This document shows, one piece after another, positions 48,095-59,775 of a stretch of 64,000 nucleotides of DNA. The translations under genes and the position numbers were made by a program. How positions within the stretch are numbered: the first letter of the stretch is position 1; every line of letters starts with the position of its first letter. The DNA is taken from the NCBI GenBank assembly GCA_028023455.1, contig JAQFVV010006733.1:310001-374000 (forward strand), given 5' to 3'. This stretch comes from Epiperipatus broadwayi (lineage: Eukaryota; Onychophora; Udeonychophora; Euonychophora; Peripatidae). Below the pieces are notes generated by a model. The model searched no databases, had not been told where the DNA came from, and saw nothing but the letters and a program-made list of their open reading frames with translations.

Positions 48095-49030
48095 TCATCT
48101 TTCACTATTATTTCTACCTTTATTTCTATCCTCCATCACATTGCTAACCATTTCTATTACAATAAAATTATGATCACTATTACATACTCTCTCTTCATTA
48201 TCAAACACCTTAATTTTCCATATTTTATTCATTCTCTCTTTCTCTGCCAATATGTAATCTATTGTGTGAAATATATTATTCTTAGACCATGTGTATTGTC
48301 CCTCATAAATATTTGATAAATTCCTAATGCTCAAATTTACTCTTTGACAAAATTCCTTCAAAAACTGACCATTCTTATTATCTACATCATCAATTTCTTT
48401 AATATGTCCATTCATATTCCCTATAACCATTATTCTCTTCCCCTTTTCTTTAAAACTCTGTATATTCTTAACTAGGCATTCCTATATACTACTGTTCCAC
48501 TCCATTACAGTTTACTATCTCCAGGGGCTATATACACTACAGCCACAATCCATTCTTGTCTACCCAACCTTATTTCAAACCACAAATGCTCTTGACATTT
48601 AACAGTATTTAAATATTTTTTCGATGTAACACCTATACCACCACCCCTTTTTTCTTTTTCTTTTCTATTTATACCCTGCCATATCACATCTTCCAAAATA
48701 GGTTCTTCTTCTTCTCTTAGATGACTTTCCATTACTGCTAATACCTCAAACTCTTCATTTTCAATTGCTTTGTTTAATTCCAGCCACTTTTCTGGTCTCG
48801 TACCATCTTGCACATTCAAAAACCCAATTTTAAAAATTTCTTCTTTCCTAACTACTCTTTTATAAATTCTTTTGATTCTTTCTTCTCCATTATGTTTATA
48901 AAAAACTTTCTTACCATTAATCTTACAGATCCATTCTCTCTCCACATCCACATTTATATCTAAATCAACCATCTTTTGCTTATTTCTTATATCCCATCCA
49001 TTCTTCTTTTTGATAATATTACAATTTAAA
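48095..49030 (-). pseudogene. LINE-S ORF2, APE-type endonuclease domain
   Basis: The open stretch starting at ATG 48,972 includes 'IGFLNVQDG' (first Asn block), 'VLAVMESHL' (catalytic Glu), 'RGGGIGV' and 'WIVAVVYIAPGD'. After a break near 48,430-48,505 the next stretch reads 'GNMNGHI' where the family has G-D-F-N-A-H, so the catalytic Asp is replaced. It then reads 'YTWSKNN', 'IDYIL' and 'NSDHNFI' (S-D-H conserved). The enzyme nicks target DNA for target-primed reverse transcription. The reading frame upstream of 48,972 stays open back into the end of ORF1. This leaves open whether SGNH and EN were one fused frame. Confidence 0.75.
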
Positions 49031-49043
49031 AGCCCACCGCCCT

Positions 49044-49960
49044 TTAACAGTTTCCCGAATTATATTCTTTAAATATCATACTATCTAAAACTTCACTTCC
49101 TTGTTTTCCTAAGTGTAATCCATCTTTACTATATAACTCCCTCTTTCCAATAAACCAATCCCATACCTCCACAAACATAACATTATTTTTCTCACACAAT
49201 TTTTTTCAATCTCTCATTTATAGAACATGCCCTATCTAACAAATGCCTCGTCAAATCTTGGTAATACTCCAACTACCTCTACTCTTCCTTTAATCTCCCT
49301 TAAATTCCTAATCAATTCTACGTACTCATTCATTACTCTCTCTGATGGCTCTAACAAATTATTCATCCCTACCATAACATATACATCTCTACTACCTTGA
49401 TTTCTTACTTTGTCTGTCATATCCCTAATTCTAGCTCCAGGCAAACATACCCTTACATACCTGCTTTTATTTTCCCTTGCAATTATATCCCCACATTCTC
49501 TTATTAGTGAATCTCCTATCAATATTGTCTCATAATCTACTTTCTCTACTCCATCTGTAACATTTTCTACCATCTTCTGGACCTCCTTATCATTTCTATT
49601 CAATAATTCCTTTATCTGCTCACACTTCGTCTCTAACAATTTTAATTTTACTTCTACATCCTTCACTTCTTCCTCTATCTTACGCATTCTCTGGCTAACC
49701 ATCTCCATTGCACTACTACTTTCTTCCCCCATATTTCCTGACACTCCACTAAAACCATACTCTGTCACTATCTCCCTTAACTACATTTTGCTCCCTCTCC
49801 TCTGACTTTCTCTCTAGACTATCTACATTTAGAAACCACTTTCTCCCCTCTTTAATCACATTTACACACTGACTACATAACCAGAAACCTGTTACATCCT
49901 TCCTATTTTTATTCAAACATTTTGATACACCTCAGCACAGACTGTATACTCTACCAGCAC
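49044..49960 (-). pseudogene. LINE-S ORF1: PHD-like finger, coiled coil, SGNH hydrolase
   Basis: At 49,866-49,889 the minus strand reads G-F-W-L-C-S-Q-C, the C-terminal half of a PHD-type finger; its upstream cysteines lie in broken frames. The main open stretch begins at 49,768. Residues ~25-70 form a Glu/Lys-rich coiled coil. Residues 82-90 read I-L-I-G-D-S-L-I-R, the SGNH nucleophile block (Ser 87). Further on, 'GMNN' replaces the usual G-x-N block. A one-base slip in the T run near 49,200-49,207 breaks the frame. Beyond it Y-S-K-D-G-L-H-L-G-K-Q-G (D-G-L-H at 49,113-49,124) supplies the Asp-His pair. All catalytic elements are therefore recognisable. The role in CR1-type elements is thought to be lipid or ester hydrolysis or nucleic acid chaperoning. 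Confidence 0.75.
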
Positions 49961-51166
49961 TCGCCTAATTCCTTTCAGTCGATTATATATACATTGTGCA
50001 ATACAAATGCAATCCATATTTTATTTTTCAAGCCACCTATTCTATATTTGACTTTATAATACCTCTCCTATTCTTCAAACACCCTTACACAGAAAAAATA
50101 AAAAAAATTACTTTTTCCCAAACCCGATCAAACTATAACCATGTGTTTTCCAATCTTAGGCCTCCCAAATGTTGTCTTCTTTCTCAAAATAAATATCTAT
50201 TTTAAAGTTAAAAAACCTTCAGTAACAAACTTAACTAAAACAAATTAATCTTACATACAACCTTTTTTATAAATATCCTTATGCTAACACACATTCAACA
50301 AAAATAACTTTTTAAAAAAAAAAACTTCTATACCTAAAATGGTGAACAAAAACCTTTCAAACAATTAAACCCAAAAATTTTCAATCTTTCAAATAACTCA
50401 CTCTCTTGACCACAATTTATACTTTCATACACAGTAATTAATCTTTATAGTGATGCTCTCAAAAAATCAATCTCCCACACAATCAACAAATAGCATAAAA
50501 AAGTTTTAAAAAATTAAAACGTAGCTTATCCCTTTGTTTTATTCGTAGTAGAGTGCCTTGTGCACTAATTTACTATGGCAGTGCTGCCACCTATCACCTT
50601 TTTCTAGAGCTAGAATTTTCAATGTTAAAGATAAATCAGTCTGGTTGCATATATTTGTCAGTATATTTGTCACCATACATAAATTAAATCTAATTCTCCA
50701 AGAAATAAATAATAGCCTCATCAATTGGGTAGTGAGGTAAATGTTTAGTGAATTGAGCATGTGAAAAATGGAAAATATTCAGACTGGGCAATAAACTATC
50801 AACACTAGCTATTGTTCACCAGAAACTTCGATGAGAACATTTATTACTGAGATCTACTTTTAATTTTTTTTCTTTTCTTATAAAAATAGCCTAATCATTC
50901 GAAATTTTCAACCAACATTAATGCACAACAATTTTCACAAATTTTGTGGCAACTAGCAAATATTCAAACAAATTATTGCAAATTCTACTGCTACAACCAG
51001 TTCATATTATCATAGGGAAAGTTTCAGATCAACTTGGTTCAGCTTTAAACCAACCATTGCTTCCTAATTTTGAAAATTTTGGCTTCATGACAGAAACTTT
51101 TCACAATTCTAAACATTGATTTGAAAATTACATGGAGATGCGGTTTATCAAAAATGATCAATCATA
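49961..51166. other. A+T-rich stretch, nothing firm
   Basis: The first part may include the remaining 5' end of LINE-S. The patch at 50,530-50,620 is slightly GC-richer, and short overlapping frames there on both strands have no motif. Confidence 0.4.
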
Positions 51167-51508
51167 TTGCCTAAGTTGCTGCTAAATTCAGTTAATGTAA
51201 AACATTTGAAACGGTATACATTTTGGCAGAACAAAATCTACCCTGACTTAATGACCTTACAGGAGAATATTTGGCATTCAATAAAAATGTTCTTATTCAA
51301 TACCAATTTGTATCAAAATATCAAATTGCTTCAACCAAGCTTAAATTTTATGGAAGTGTTACATGTTGATTTAGGAGATTGTAAATACAAGACTTCATAT
51401 GAGTCAGGATCTTGCATGACAATGTTTTTCTATGAGTGCAATCCATTTGAGACATCAAAAACAATTCTGCCAAAGATGAGTTATGGTTTACCAATCAAGA
51501 AAGTTTAA
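51167..51508 (+). pseudogene. Unidentified coding-like remnant (113 codons)
   Basis: An open stretch with balanced composition for this window (Lys, Leu, Asn, Cys and aromatic residues) and no low complexity. One segment reads V-L-H-V-D-L-G-D-C-K-Y-K-T. Weak protein-like readings continue downstream in broken frames to about 52,200 (for example around 51,692-51,880). I do not recognise the family. It could be a decayed transposase or gene fragment. Confidence 0.25.
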
Positions 51509-52424
51509 GCTTTTAAAATATCATAAATAAGGATATAGCACTAGAACCATCAAGAGACAAATCTGAGAAGTTATGACAAAAGTTTCATGAATGTGATCAA
51601 CACCAGTCCACATATTTAATATAAATGTACAAAATCATAGTTCAAAGCAAATGCATTGACAGCAGAAGTCATTGAGATAATTGCATAAATATTGTGGCAT
51701 TTTAGCATCAATTGTCTTTGCCTACACTTTGAAAGAAACAACCATCTTTTAAGACTGTTACATCAACATACTGAAACTAAAATACTCGAGTTGTTGCAAA
51801 TATGGGTACATAGTGAAAAGTATGCATCAAGACATTTATTAAATCAAAGCAAGAGAATCAATCAGCAACCTATTTTGTAAACAATGAGGACAATTTATAT
51901 GATGTTCACTATATAATTGACATATACCAGAACCAATGCTTAGCTGCAAAAAACAATGAACATTATTTTTCTGTTAACAACATTGAGAGTAGCTCAATAA
52001 GATTGAAAGTGAACACTCACTTGAGATCCAGATTTTGTAATGGAATCATGTACTAAGTAAAAATTCATTTTTAGTCATTCTCACATTTAGTGCAATCAAT
52101 CAAGAAAACCATCAAGTATGCCAGTTTCATTGAGCAAAATCACTTTCAAAATATGGAGAAGAAACCAGGTAAGATCAGCAACTGACAAAAGTCTCAAAGA
52201 GCTTCAATAATGCTATTATTCTGAAACAGACATTAACATTGACAATAACGTTGTTGTTTTTTTGGGATGAATATATTGCATGTTCATAAGGGTGACAATC
52301 TCTAATTCTTCAATAACTCCATGTAATTTGAATATCAAAAATCAAACAAATATGCAGAATCAGATGAAGCAGACTCCAAAACCTCCACCAATATGTGGAA
52401 AAACCATAACTATTTGATATATTC
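51509..52424. other. Possible continuation of the decayed coding-like region
   Basis: Frames are broken and no domain is recognised. No repeats are seen. Confidence 0.3.
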
Positions 52425-52838
52425 GATGTGATGTGATGTGATGTATTATGGCTTCTCCTTAAACGAAGTCAAGAATATCTCAGCAATTATGCCCAGATAA
52501 ACCTGTTAGCCACTTTATTTTCCATTCCCCACTCTAAATTTTCCCATATTCTGCTCCATCCCATTTCCACAACATAATCTAGTTAACTCTATAACCTTTA
52601 TATCTAAATCCCCTTTATCTTTTCCCAAATCCAGCATAAAAAACAATAATTCACTTTCTGTATAATCACTTTTTTCATATTTATTCTTCCATAACTTCAT
52701 TATATGTACCCTTTCTGTTTTCAAGCATTTACATTCAATTAACAAATGCCTAATATTTTCTATTCCTTTCTTACATAATTTACAAAATAAATCACCCATT
52801 TTTTTCCATTTACATGTATATTCTCTTGTAGCTATCAT
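52425..52838 (-). mobile_element. LINE-S copy, 3' fragment
   Basis: A 5'-truncated minus-strand copy with the GATGT tail at 52,426-52,445. Unlike the longer copy it keeps an open C-terminal frame of ~107 codons. An intact C-x2-C-x8-H-x4-C knuckle (C-K-L-C...H-L-L-I-E-C) begins about residue 20. The 5' break lies at about 52,838. Confidence 0.85.
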
Positions 52839-53846
52839 GTGTTTTTTTAGAGAGAGTGCATCACGTATAAAGAATATATCACATTAGCTGTATATATTTA
52901 TCAATTAATCAAAATCGATCTAATCCTACAAAAACTAGATAATAGACACACAGAAATAAAATGAGCTCCAATAAATTTAAGCCAGCATTACCAATTATCA
53001 AATAATCAGAACGAAGAATCAAGGTATGACAAATATATTTAGATGTTTATCTTATAACTTATATGTAGTGCATTATTTATTGTGTATATTTCTTTTAGGA
53101 TTTCTTTTTTTTTTTTTTTTGCTCTACTAGTAGAATCGTCATTCCATTATAAAATTTACGAATTATTATCGTTAATGATATGAAACTCAATTACAAATAG
53201 TCTATGAAATGACCAAAGACTAAAACTATTTACCGCATAAAACAAAAAAGAAAGCTGTTGAATATATATGTATAATCTAAGAGAAATCTTTTTAAAGAAA
53301 TTTGAACCACTATCTATTTTTAATTAAAACTATTAGTTGATATAATATCTTGACGTACAAATAACATTTTTTTCTATCTTGACGTACAAATAACATTTTT
53401 TTCTGTCAAAGCAAACTTATATATTTTTTAATTATACTTAATTATTAATAATATATTAAACAATTGTAAAAGTAATGCTTTATTTAAGACTAAATATATT
53501 AAATTTAAGCGTAAACAGATAATAATATAATAACGTGAAAGCTAAATACTTTCAAACAGATGCACTTTAAAAATGCTTACGTGATAGCCAATCAGATGGA
53601 ATAATGGCATCACATGGGACTCTAAATTCTAAAACACAAGCCAGAACTATTAGAAAAAGATGGGACCCATCTTAATCTATGCCTCAATTATATTTAAATA
53701 AGCCAGACTCAAGCATTTTGAACTAAAAGTATAAAAATATAGAATAAATAAAATTAATAACTGAAACAATAATAATAGAGATATATATTATGACGTTATA
53801 ACTATTTTCTTAGCTCAACAGAAAGCTGCAAATTTATTGAGCTTTC
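52839..53846. other. A+T-rich stretch with a small tandem duplication
   Basis: A 29-bp unit is repeated at 53,347-53,375 and 53,376-53,404. Otherwise nothing is recognised. Confidence 0.5.
53347..53404. repeat. 29-bp tandem duplication
   Basis: Two nearly identical units starting ATCTTGACGTACAAATAAC. Confidence 0.9.
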
Positions 53847-54090
53847 CTAAAGCTTGTCAGATGTGTTTGTTCTGTTGTTTTGTTCTGTGTGCAGGTTTTC
53901 TGGTGCCTGTTTGGTTTGCCGATTGCCTTTTTCACCGTAGATTCCAGCACCATTGATTCCTGACAACATCATTTGCGAAAGATAGATATCTTTGCCAAAG
54001 ATTACTCTTTTATTTTGTCTCTGATCCGGAGTTTGTGTTCGATATCGTGGACCCTCCGCTTGAGAGCATTATACTCCTTAAGTAAACAGC
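53847..54090 (-). CDS. Candidate host exon or processed pseudogene (protein-like GC island)
   Basis: G+C here is far above the surrounding DNA. On the minus strand one frame is open for 73 codons from 54,068 to a TAG at 53,847-53,849. Its second half is of mixed composition, with 'FGKDIYLSQMMLSGINGAG' in the middle and a polar Asn/Thr/Gln-rich end. An overlapping frame just upstream (~54,007-54,084) reads K-R-R-V-H-D-I-E-H-K-L-R-I-R-D-K. Its a/d heptad positions (Tyr, Leu, Val, Ile, Leu) fit a coiled coil. The two readings meet at an A-rich run (AAAATAAAAGAG), so a one-base slip or a splice could join them. A TTTGCTGTTTACTTAAG acceptor-like sequence precedes the coiled coil. I do not recognise the protein. 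Confidence 0.3.
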
Positions 54091-55702
54091 AAAGTTATGA
54101 AGAGTATAATATTATTCATTATGATATTAATGCCAATTAAGAAAAAACAGTTTATAAGTCAGCTGTATATCAATATGGTGACTAAAGAAATTTGGTTTTA
54201 TCACAAAAGAGAGACTTTTATATTACTTATCCTGAACTGAGTCACTTTTCTCTATTGATGCTAAAAGATTTAATTAATCCTATATCTAATTTATAGACTT
54301 AAATATCAGAATTTGGACACTTTTACAGTATTAAGACACTTAATTTCAAGATGGATTTGAATGGTAGACAGAATGTGTACCATCATCACATAACCAAGCA
54401 CGAGATGGTTTTAGAAGCACTATTGGAGTTTTCCTACTTTTTTATACTGACTAATGAAGCAATCACTAAAATTTGCTATTCCTGGAATCCTTAAGCTTCG
54501 ATCTAAGCACTTTCTTTGAGCAGTGCATAGATTTGGCTTAGTTTCCTGATAACACAGAATATTTATAAATCTTTACTTAAAAAAGAAAATCCATTAGATT
54601 TTCCTGCAGCAACAGTATTTTGTATTAAAAGAAATTGTCTAATCTAGACTGAATAACCACAGACGTATTCAACATTCGTTGATACTAGTTAGATTTGCAA
54701 ATCTTTCATCTTGTTATTGTAAGAAGACAAATCCCTATTGAGATAATTTATTTTAGATCATTAGTAGGATGTCACTTCTAAATAGTATACTATTTTAAAT
54801 AGTTGTTTTAAGTTTTGAAATCTATTATTTTATTTATTAAAAATGTGTTTATACTTTATTGTACTATTATTGTTTTTTTATTTAATAAAAATTTTTAATT
54901 TTAATTCATGTATTGAGTGTATTTCCAATTTATAACTGATTTTACACTATTTTGAACCTATTTATAAACTTAACAATATATCTCTCACACACAAGCTACC
55001 ACGCACCCATACAAAGAATGTGCTATTTTAATTAACAAACTAATATGTCTCATACTTGAAAGTAAATGTTTACTTTGTTGCGTTGCAATCATAAAACTTT
55101 TTTTATTACCTACTGACAGTCGATTAGTTTAGGTGATTATTGTTTTTGTTTAACATTTCGTCCTAGATAAATCTTTGACAAGGTGAATCTCACGACAGTA
55201 GGGACCTCTGCAGCCTTAATAGATATTTATCTTTTCTAAAACAACTCAGATACTATCTCCCTATTTCCGATTTTACCAATATAATTTTTCTTCCTTTTAT
55301 CTCCAATCTATACTTGTTTCTTAAGTTTTTTACTAATAATAAACTAAACAGAATTCCAAATCAGAATTAGATATAACTCCACCAAATTCAAACATATTTT
55401 ATCTTCTTATAATAAGTGTATGTGATTACCTTTAAATGTATATTTTCCTAGCTTATTGTTTATTCCCATGTATTATAATTATTTAATAATGTTTAATAAA
55501 ATAAAAATTTTAAATAATTAATTACATAGATAATTAAATGAAATGAATTATTAATTTTTTATACATTTAGTGCCCCCCCCCACTTCTGCTGTTCTTGTTT
55601 TCATAATAATATAACAAAATGCAAAATTCCACGCAAACGGATTATTTACAATTTAAAGATTTCTTTTCCTTAATAACCAAAAAATTATTTTCAACTTGCC
55701 TA
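54091..55702. other. A+T-rich stretch, one small repeat fragment
   Basis: At 55,190-55,228 AGTAGGGACCTCTGCAGCC, then TTAAT, match the small foldback family of 34.8 kb. Nothing else is recognised. Confidence 0.45.
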
Positions 55703-56010
55703 ATATAATCAATGAGGATTGCCAATTCTTCAACAAGCTTGTGATAAATGCTTAGCCAGAGCCAGCATTTAAAATATCTCTGTCAGGACCTCGCCCCCAA
55801 ACCTCTGACCATGGTTTCATGCTTTGGCACTCCTCAGGGAGGTGCTATGATAGGTCAGAGGTTTGGGGGGGGGGTCCTGACAGAGATATTTTAAATGCTG
55901 GCTCTGGCTAAGCATTTATCACAAAGCTTGTTGAGGAATTGGCAATCCTCATTGATTATATCTTACACGCTTAAGATAATTGGGTCATGTGATCTATGGC
56001 TCTTATTTTG
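55703..56010. mobile_element. Family F foldback element
   Basis: Arms of ~108 bases (55,703-55,810 and 55,853-55,961) are inverted copies of the family F terminal module (AATGAGGATTGCCAATTC, then AGCCAGAGCCAGCA), with a ~42-base loop. To the right (55,961-56,010) sequence from the F interior follows in reverse orientation. In the 13.4-kb copy the same module occurs as direct repeats. A G-run (55,867-55,875) in the right arm differs from the left arm. Confidence 0.8.
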
Positions 56011-56934
56011 ATTATTTGCATAATATACTTTTATTGTAGACTCCTTGCATTTATTATCATATGAAAATTTCACAGATCCAATACTATATTTCAGTATTCG
56101 CATTATCTCCTAAGTATTTTTTGTAAATGTTATCCTTTGAATATAATATTTCACACATTCTCTTTTAATGTAGATTGATACTATCATCTATATACATGCT
56201 GTACATTTTAAACAATATAATGTTTATTTCACCAGTTTAGTCAATGCTTTCCATTAAAATCCATATTTATTCTTTATTATTTGTACTATTAATGATGCCA
56301 AACAATATACTCATTTCAAAATTAGAGGTCGATGTATGTTTAAATTAATCTTTTTAAAATTAAATTAATAAATAATCTTTCATTTATCATGATCCATTAC
56401 TAAAGGTATCAGATCTAAATATGTTATTCCAATGAGATTCACTCCATGTTCATTTACAATTTCAGCTAGTTATTACGGTTTCCTCTAATTTTGTCTATGT
56501 ATAATGATGATGTCTTATGCTAACATATATACATGAAATTATCATCCGAATATTTATAATAAGAAGGAATTTAAATAAAATTAGATACTTTACTATGGCA
56601 ATGAAATGTTTAACATTCAGAATTTGCAATAGAGTTCATATATACTTCCTTTGATATCCAACAATTGTAGAACAAAATTAATATTAAACGATATTTTGGA
56701 ATTACTTCTCCAAATTATTTTCTTTTATTTCATCTATAGAACAGTGAGTATTTTAGTTCATTTTGAATGATCCTGCACCACATATTATTCCACAAAACTA
56801 TCAACATATACAGAAATGAAAACCATTTACCACATAGGTTAATCTCTGCAGGATTTTTTCAATATGATCATAGTCTTTTCTTAATATTAATTATCACTTT
56901 ATTTCCCCAAATGTAACATAACTTATGAGCTACA
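56011..56934. other. A+T-rich stretch, nothing recognised
   Basis: No signal is seen. Confidence 0.5.
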
Positions 56935-57074
56935 TATATGTATATTGGAAGTTATAAATTATGGCCTTATTCTCAGGGAGGCTGTAAAGTCACCAACCAA
57001 GGCAGCTGTTGGTGGCCAAAAGCGGAGGGTGCTAAGAATCCCGTGATTGTGGATCCAGGCTGCCATTTGATGAT

Positions 57075-57620
57075 AACTTTTTATTTAGGTACTTACAATT
57101 GCAGATTACTTTCAAGTGAAGGACGATTGTAAGAATTAGAAGAACTGTCTTATATTAAATGGGACATTATTGGACTTGGGGAAGTTAAAAGAAAAGGTGA
57201 AGTGACAATTGATTTAAAAAGTGAACATGTTAAAGGCACAAAATAATACTAGTGGAATAGGATTCATTATAAATAAAAAGTGGAAGAACAGCATTGTGGA
57301 GATTGATGGTGTATTGGACAGAGTGGCAAGATTAGTTATACAACTTAATAGCAGATACCAAATGCAGATGATTCTGGTTTATGCCCCAACAAGTTTTCAT
57401 AGTGATGAAGTAATAGATTTTTATATGGATATACAAAAGACTTTTTTTAAAAAATTGTTATGGGAGACTTTAATGCTAGAATTGGTAAACAAATGAAAGA
57501 TGAAAGTGCTGTAGGTAATTTTGATTATGGTAATAGAAATGAGAGAAGTCATAGACTTGTGGAGTTTGCAGAAAAAGAAAAACTTTATATTATGAATTAC
57601 AGAAGAATTAGATTATATTT
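57075..57620 (+). pseudogene. RTE endonuclease domain
   Basis: It starts with L-G-T-Y-N-C-R-L-L-S (family: GTWNVRTL, first Asn). The Glu block reads D-I-I-G-L-G-E-V-K-R, where the family has CEVR. The ~91-codon stretch at 57,221-57,496 holds G-I-G-F-I-I and I-L-V-Y-A-P-T-S. After a frame slip, M-G-D-F-N-A-R-I-G (57,460-57,486) carries the intact catalytic Asp and Asn. 'NERSHRLVEFAEKEKL' follows. The terminal S-D-H appears as S-D-H with a stop immediately after (~57,680-57,690). The enzyme nicks DNA to start target-primed reverse transcription. Confidence 0.8.
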
Positions 57621-57929
57621 TGACTAACAGAAAATATATATTTCAAGAATGTAATGTTCTTAATAAATTTAACACAGGAAGTGATCATTGATTAGTAAGA
57701 TGTAAGATCTGTGTTAATGCAAAACTAGAGAGACAAAAAAATATTAAGAAAAACAATATTTACAGTTGATATTCCTAATCTTCAGAAACACTCTAATGAA
57801 TTTAAATTAGAACTTACAAATCAGTTTCAAGCATTAATAGATTTTGAACATGATTCAGATTTGAATGAAATTGATAACTTGATACACTTTTAAAAACTGC
57901 AACAAAGATAGATGGTAGAAAAAAGCAGC

Positions 57930-59097
57930 AATTGACTAATAAAATTTCTACTGAGACTAGAGAATTTATGAAGAAAGGAAAAAATATGAGGATATACAAA
58001 AATGATGCATTAAAAAGGATTGAATACCTCAAATTCTGTAGAATGGTGTGTAAAAGAATTGAAAATGATATAAGAAAGTATAACTGTGAACTAGCAAGGA
58101 AAGCTGTAGAAGAAAATAAAAGACTCAAGAGTGTGAAACAACATTTAAGTATTAGTAAAAAATTTATATCTGCAATAAGGAAAAAGATGGAACTATTACT
58201 AAAAAGAGAGATGACATCATGAAATGCGTAGATTTCTATCAAGAATTATATAGTAATAAAGAACAAGTACCTCCCATATCTATTATATCTTCTGAATTGC
58301 CCAGAATTTTAAATGAAGAAGTGAGATGTGCAATTAAATTTATGAAGAAAGGAAAGGCTCCAGGTAATGATGGAATTATAATTGATATATTAAAAGAATC
58401 AAGTGAAGAAATGTAATTTTTTTTAGCAAATTTATATACCAAATATCTAAATGATAAAAAATATACCAGATGATTGGAAGATTAGAAATTACAGACCTAT
58501 CAGCCTTTTATCAGTTTTATATAAAAAATTTACCAAGATAATTACAACTCATCTACAGAGAACATTGGATTTCCATCAACCAAGAAAACAAGATGGATTT
58601 AAAAGTGGTTTTAGTATATTAGATCATATCCAGGTATTGAGAGAAGTTATGGAGAGCACAAATGAATATGAGGTGCCATTATGCTTTGGATTTGTAGATT
58701 ATAAAAAGGCATTTGATTCTATAAACATTTCTTCAGTGATTAAAGCATTGGATCATCAAGGTATAGATCCAGGATATTGTCACATTTTAAAGAATATTTA
58801 TAAAAATGCAACAGCGACTATTAGATTACATAATGATACTAGGAAAGTCAACATTGAGAAGGTTGTAAGACAGGGTGACTCCATATCTCCAAAACTTTTT
58901 ACAGCACTGTTGCAAGAAGTATTTTGTGGATTAAAATGGGAATCTAAAAAAGTGAAAGTAAATACAGATTATTTAAATCATTTAAATTTTGCAGATGATG
59001 TAGTTGTTTTTGCAAATAATGCTTTAGAGGTGCAGGAAATGTTACAGAAGTTATCAGATGAAAGTAGGAGTAAAGATAAATGTTAAAAAGACTAAAG
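57930..59097 (+). pseudogene. RTE reverse transcriptase domain
   Basis: The linker (57,932-58,222) is Lys/Glu-rich. Then 'KKGKAPGNDGIIIDILKE' (~58,340-58,395) is the entry block. 'NYRPISLLSVLYKKFTKII' (58,488-58,544) follows after a stop. 'FVDYKKAFDSIN' (58,690-58,725) contains the first catalytic Asp. 'VVRQGDSISPKLFTALLQEV' follows, where Gly-Asp-Ser-Ile-Ser-Pro is characteristic of RTE. N-F-A-D-D-V-V-V-F (58,985-59,011, FADD at 58,988-58,999) keeps both catalytic aspartates. The frame of 211 codons from 58,451 is the longest clean RT stretch in the window. It is interrupted at 59,097 by the W-containing insertion. Confidence 0.9.
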
Positions 59098-59775
59098 CTT
59101 GTATCCTACCCATCCCTCTTTTATATATTTAAATGGATATGGTCCTATACATGAGGGGTCAGAGTGACTTGAGGTTAACATGGGTATGGTAATAATATTG
59201 GCATCAGCATGGTATTGGGGTTTTCATTATCAGATTTTCAATGATATGAATGGCTGAAAGATTGGACGTTGGAGTGGATTGAAGCCTGTCCATTAAAGTA
59301 TGAAGATTTGCTATCTTAATATAAACTGAGCACTGATTATATATATATGGGAGATAGTTTAGCACGAAATACGGATTTTGGTGATTATTTATCTTTTCTA
59401 CATGTGTGTGGTCATGTGTATCAGTTGTATGAGATAGTGTGAATAGTTGAAGGGTGCTTGAAAATCTGAGTTCAAATCCCTTATACTTACAATTAAGGTC
59501 CAGGTTTGTGAAGAATGCCTGGTTTTCAAGTATTTATAAATAAATAAATTTATTTTGATGAAATGAGTCTTTAAAATTAAAATATTGTAACAGCTTTTTG
59601 ATCTACAAAAAAAAAAAGTCAAATCTTGCAGCATAGTGTTTTGAATTAATGTAAAATAAGATAAGGGGAGAGATTTATTTTTTTATTTTTTTTATTTTAA
59701 ACATAACGAAATTAAACAAGTCAAAATTGTTTTGATTTCAAAGTCTCATTTACTGTTAATTAACACCACTATTTG
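59098..59775 (+). mobile_element. Insertion in the RTE containing a family W copy, 47-bp duplication
   Basis: The RTE sequence TTATCAGATGAAAGTAGGA...GACTAAAG (59,051-59,097) is repeated after the insert (59,776-59,830), with an 8-base internal difference. The ORF therefore resumes cleanly. The insert contains a plus-oriented W unit (about 59,105-59,490) that ends with the box-B-like GAGTTCAAATCCC. About 280 bases of A+T-rich sequence follow. A ~47-bp duplication is much longer than the 13 bp seen around the other W composites. Confidence 0.7.

Larger units (their letters stand above)
45305..49960 (-). mobile_element. LINE-S, longest copy (CR1-supergroup-like, PHD-SGNH-EN-RT)
   Basis: A ~4.65-kb minus-strand non-LTR retrotransposon. 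From 5' to 3' it has a PHD-like zinc finger end, a coiled coil, an SGNH hydrolase, an APE-type endonuclease, a reverse transcriptase, a C-terminal domain with a degraded zinc knuckle, and a 3' tail of GATGT/ACATC repeats (45,310-45,325 on the plus strand). Zinc finger plus SGNH ahead of the enzyme region, and microsatellite-like tails, are known from the CR1 group, which is why I place it there. No LTRs or integrase are seen. Several frameshifts and stops make it inactive. Related copies lie at 18.6, 40.55 and 52.4 kb. Confidence 0.8.

Noticed and set aside
47537-48173. Plus-strand frames opposite LINE-S
   Set aside because: Ser/Phe/Leu-rich mirror frames of the Lys/Glu-rich RT linker.
57814-58242. 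142-codon minus-strand frame
   Set aside because: Mirror of the Lys/Glu-rich linker of the RTE ORF on the plus strand.
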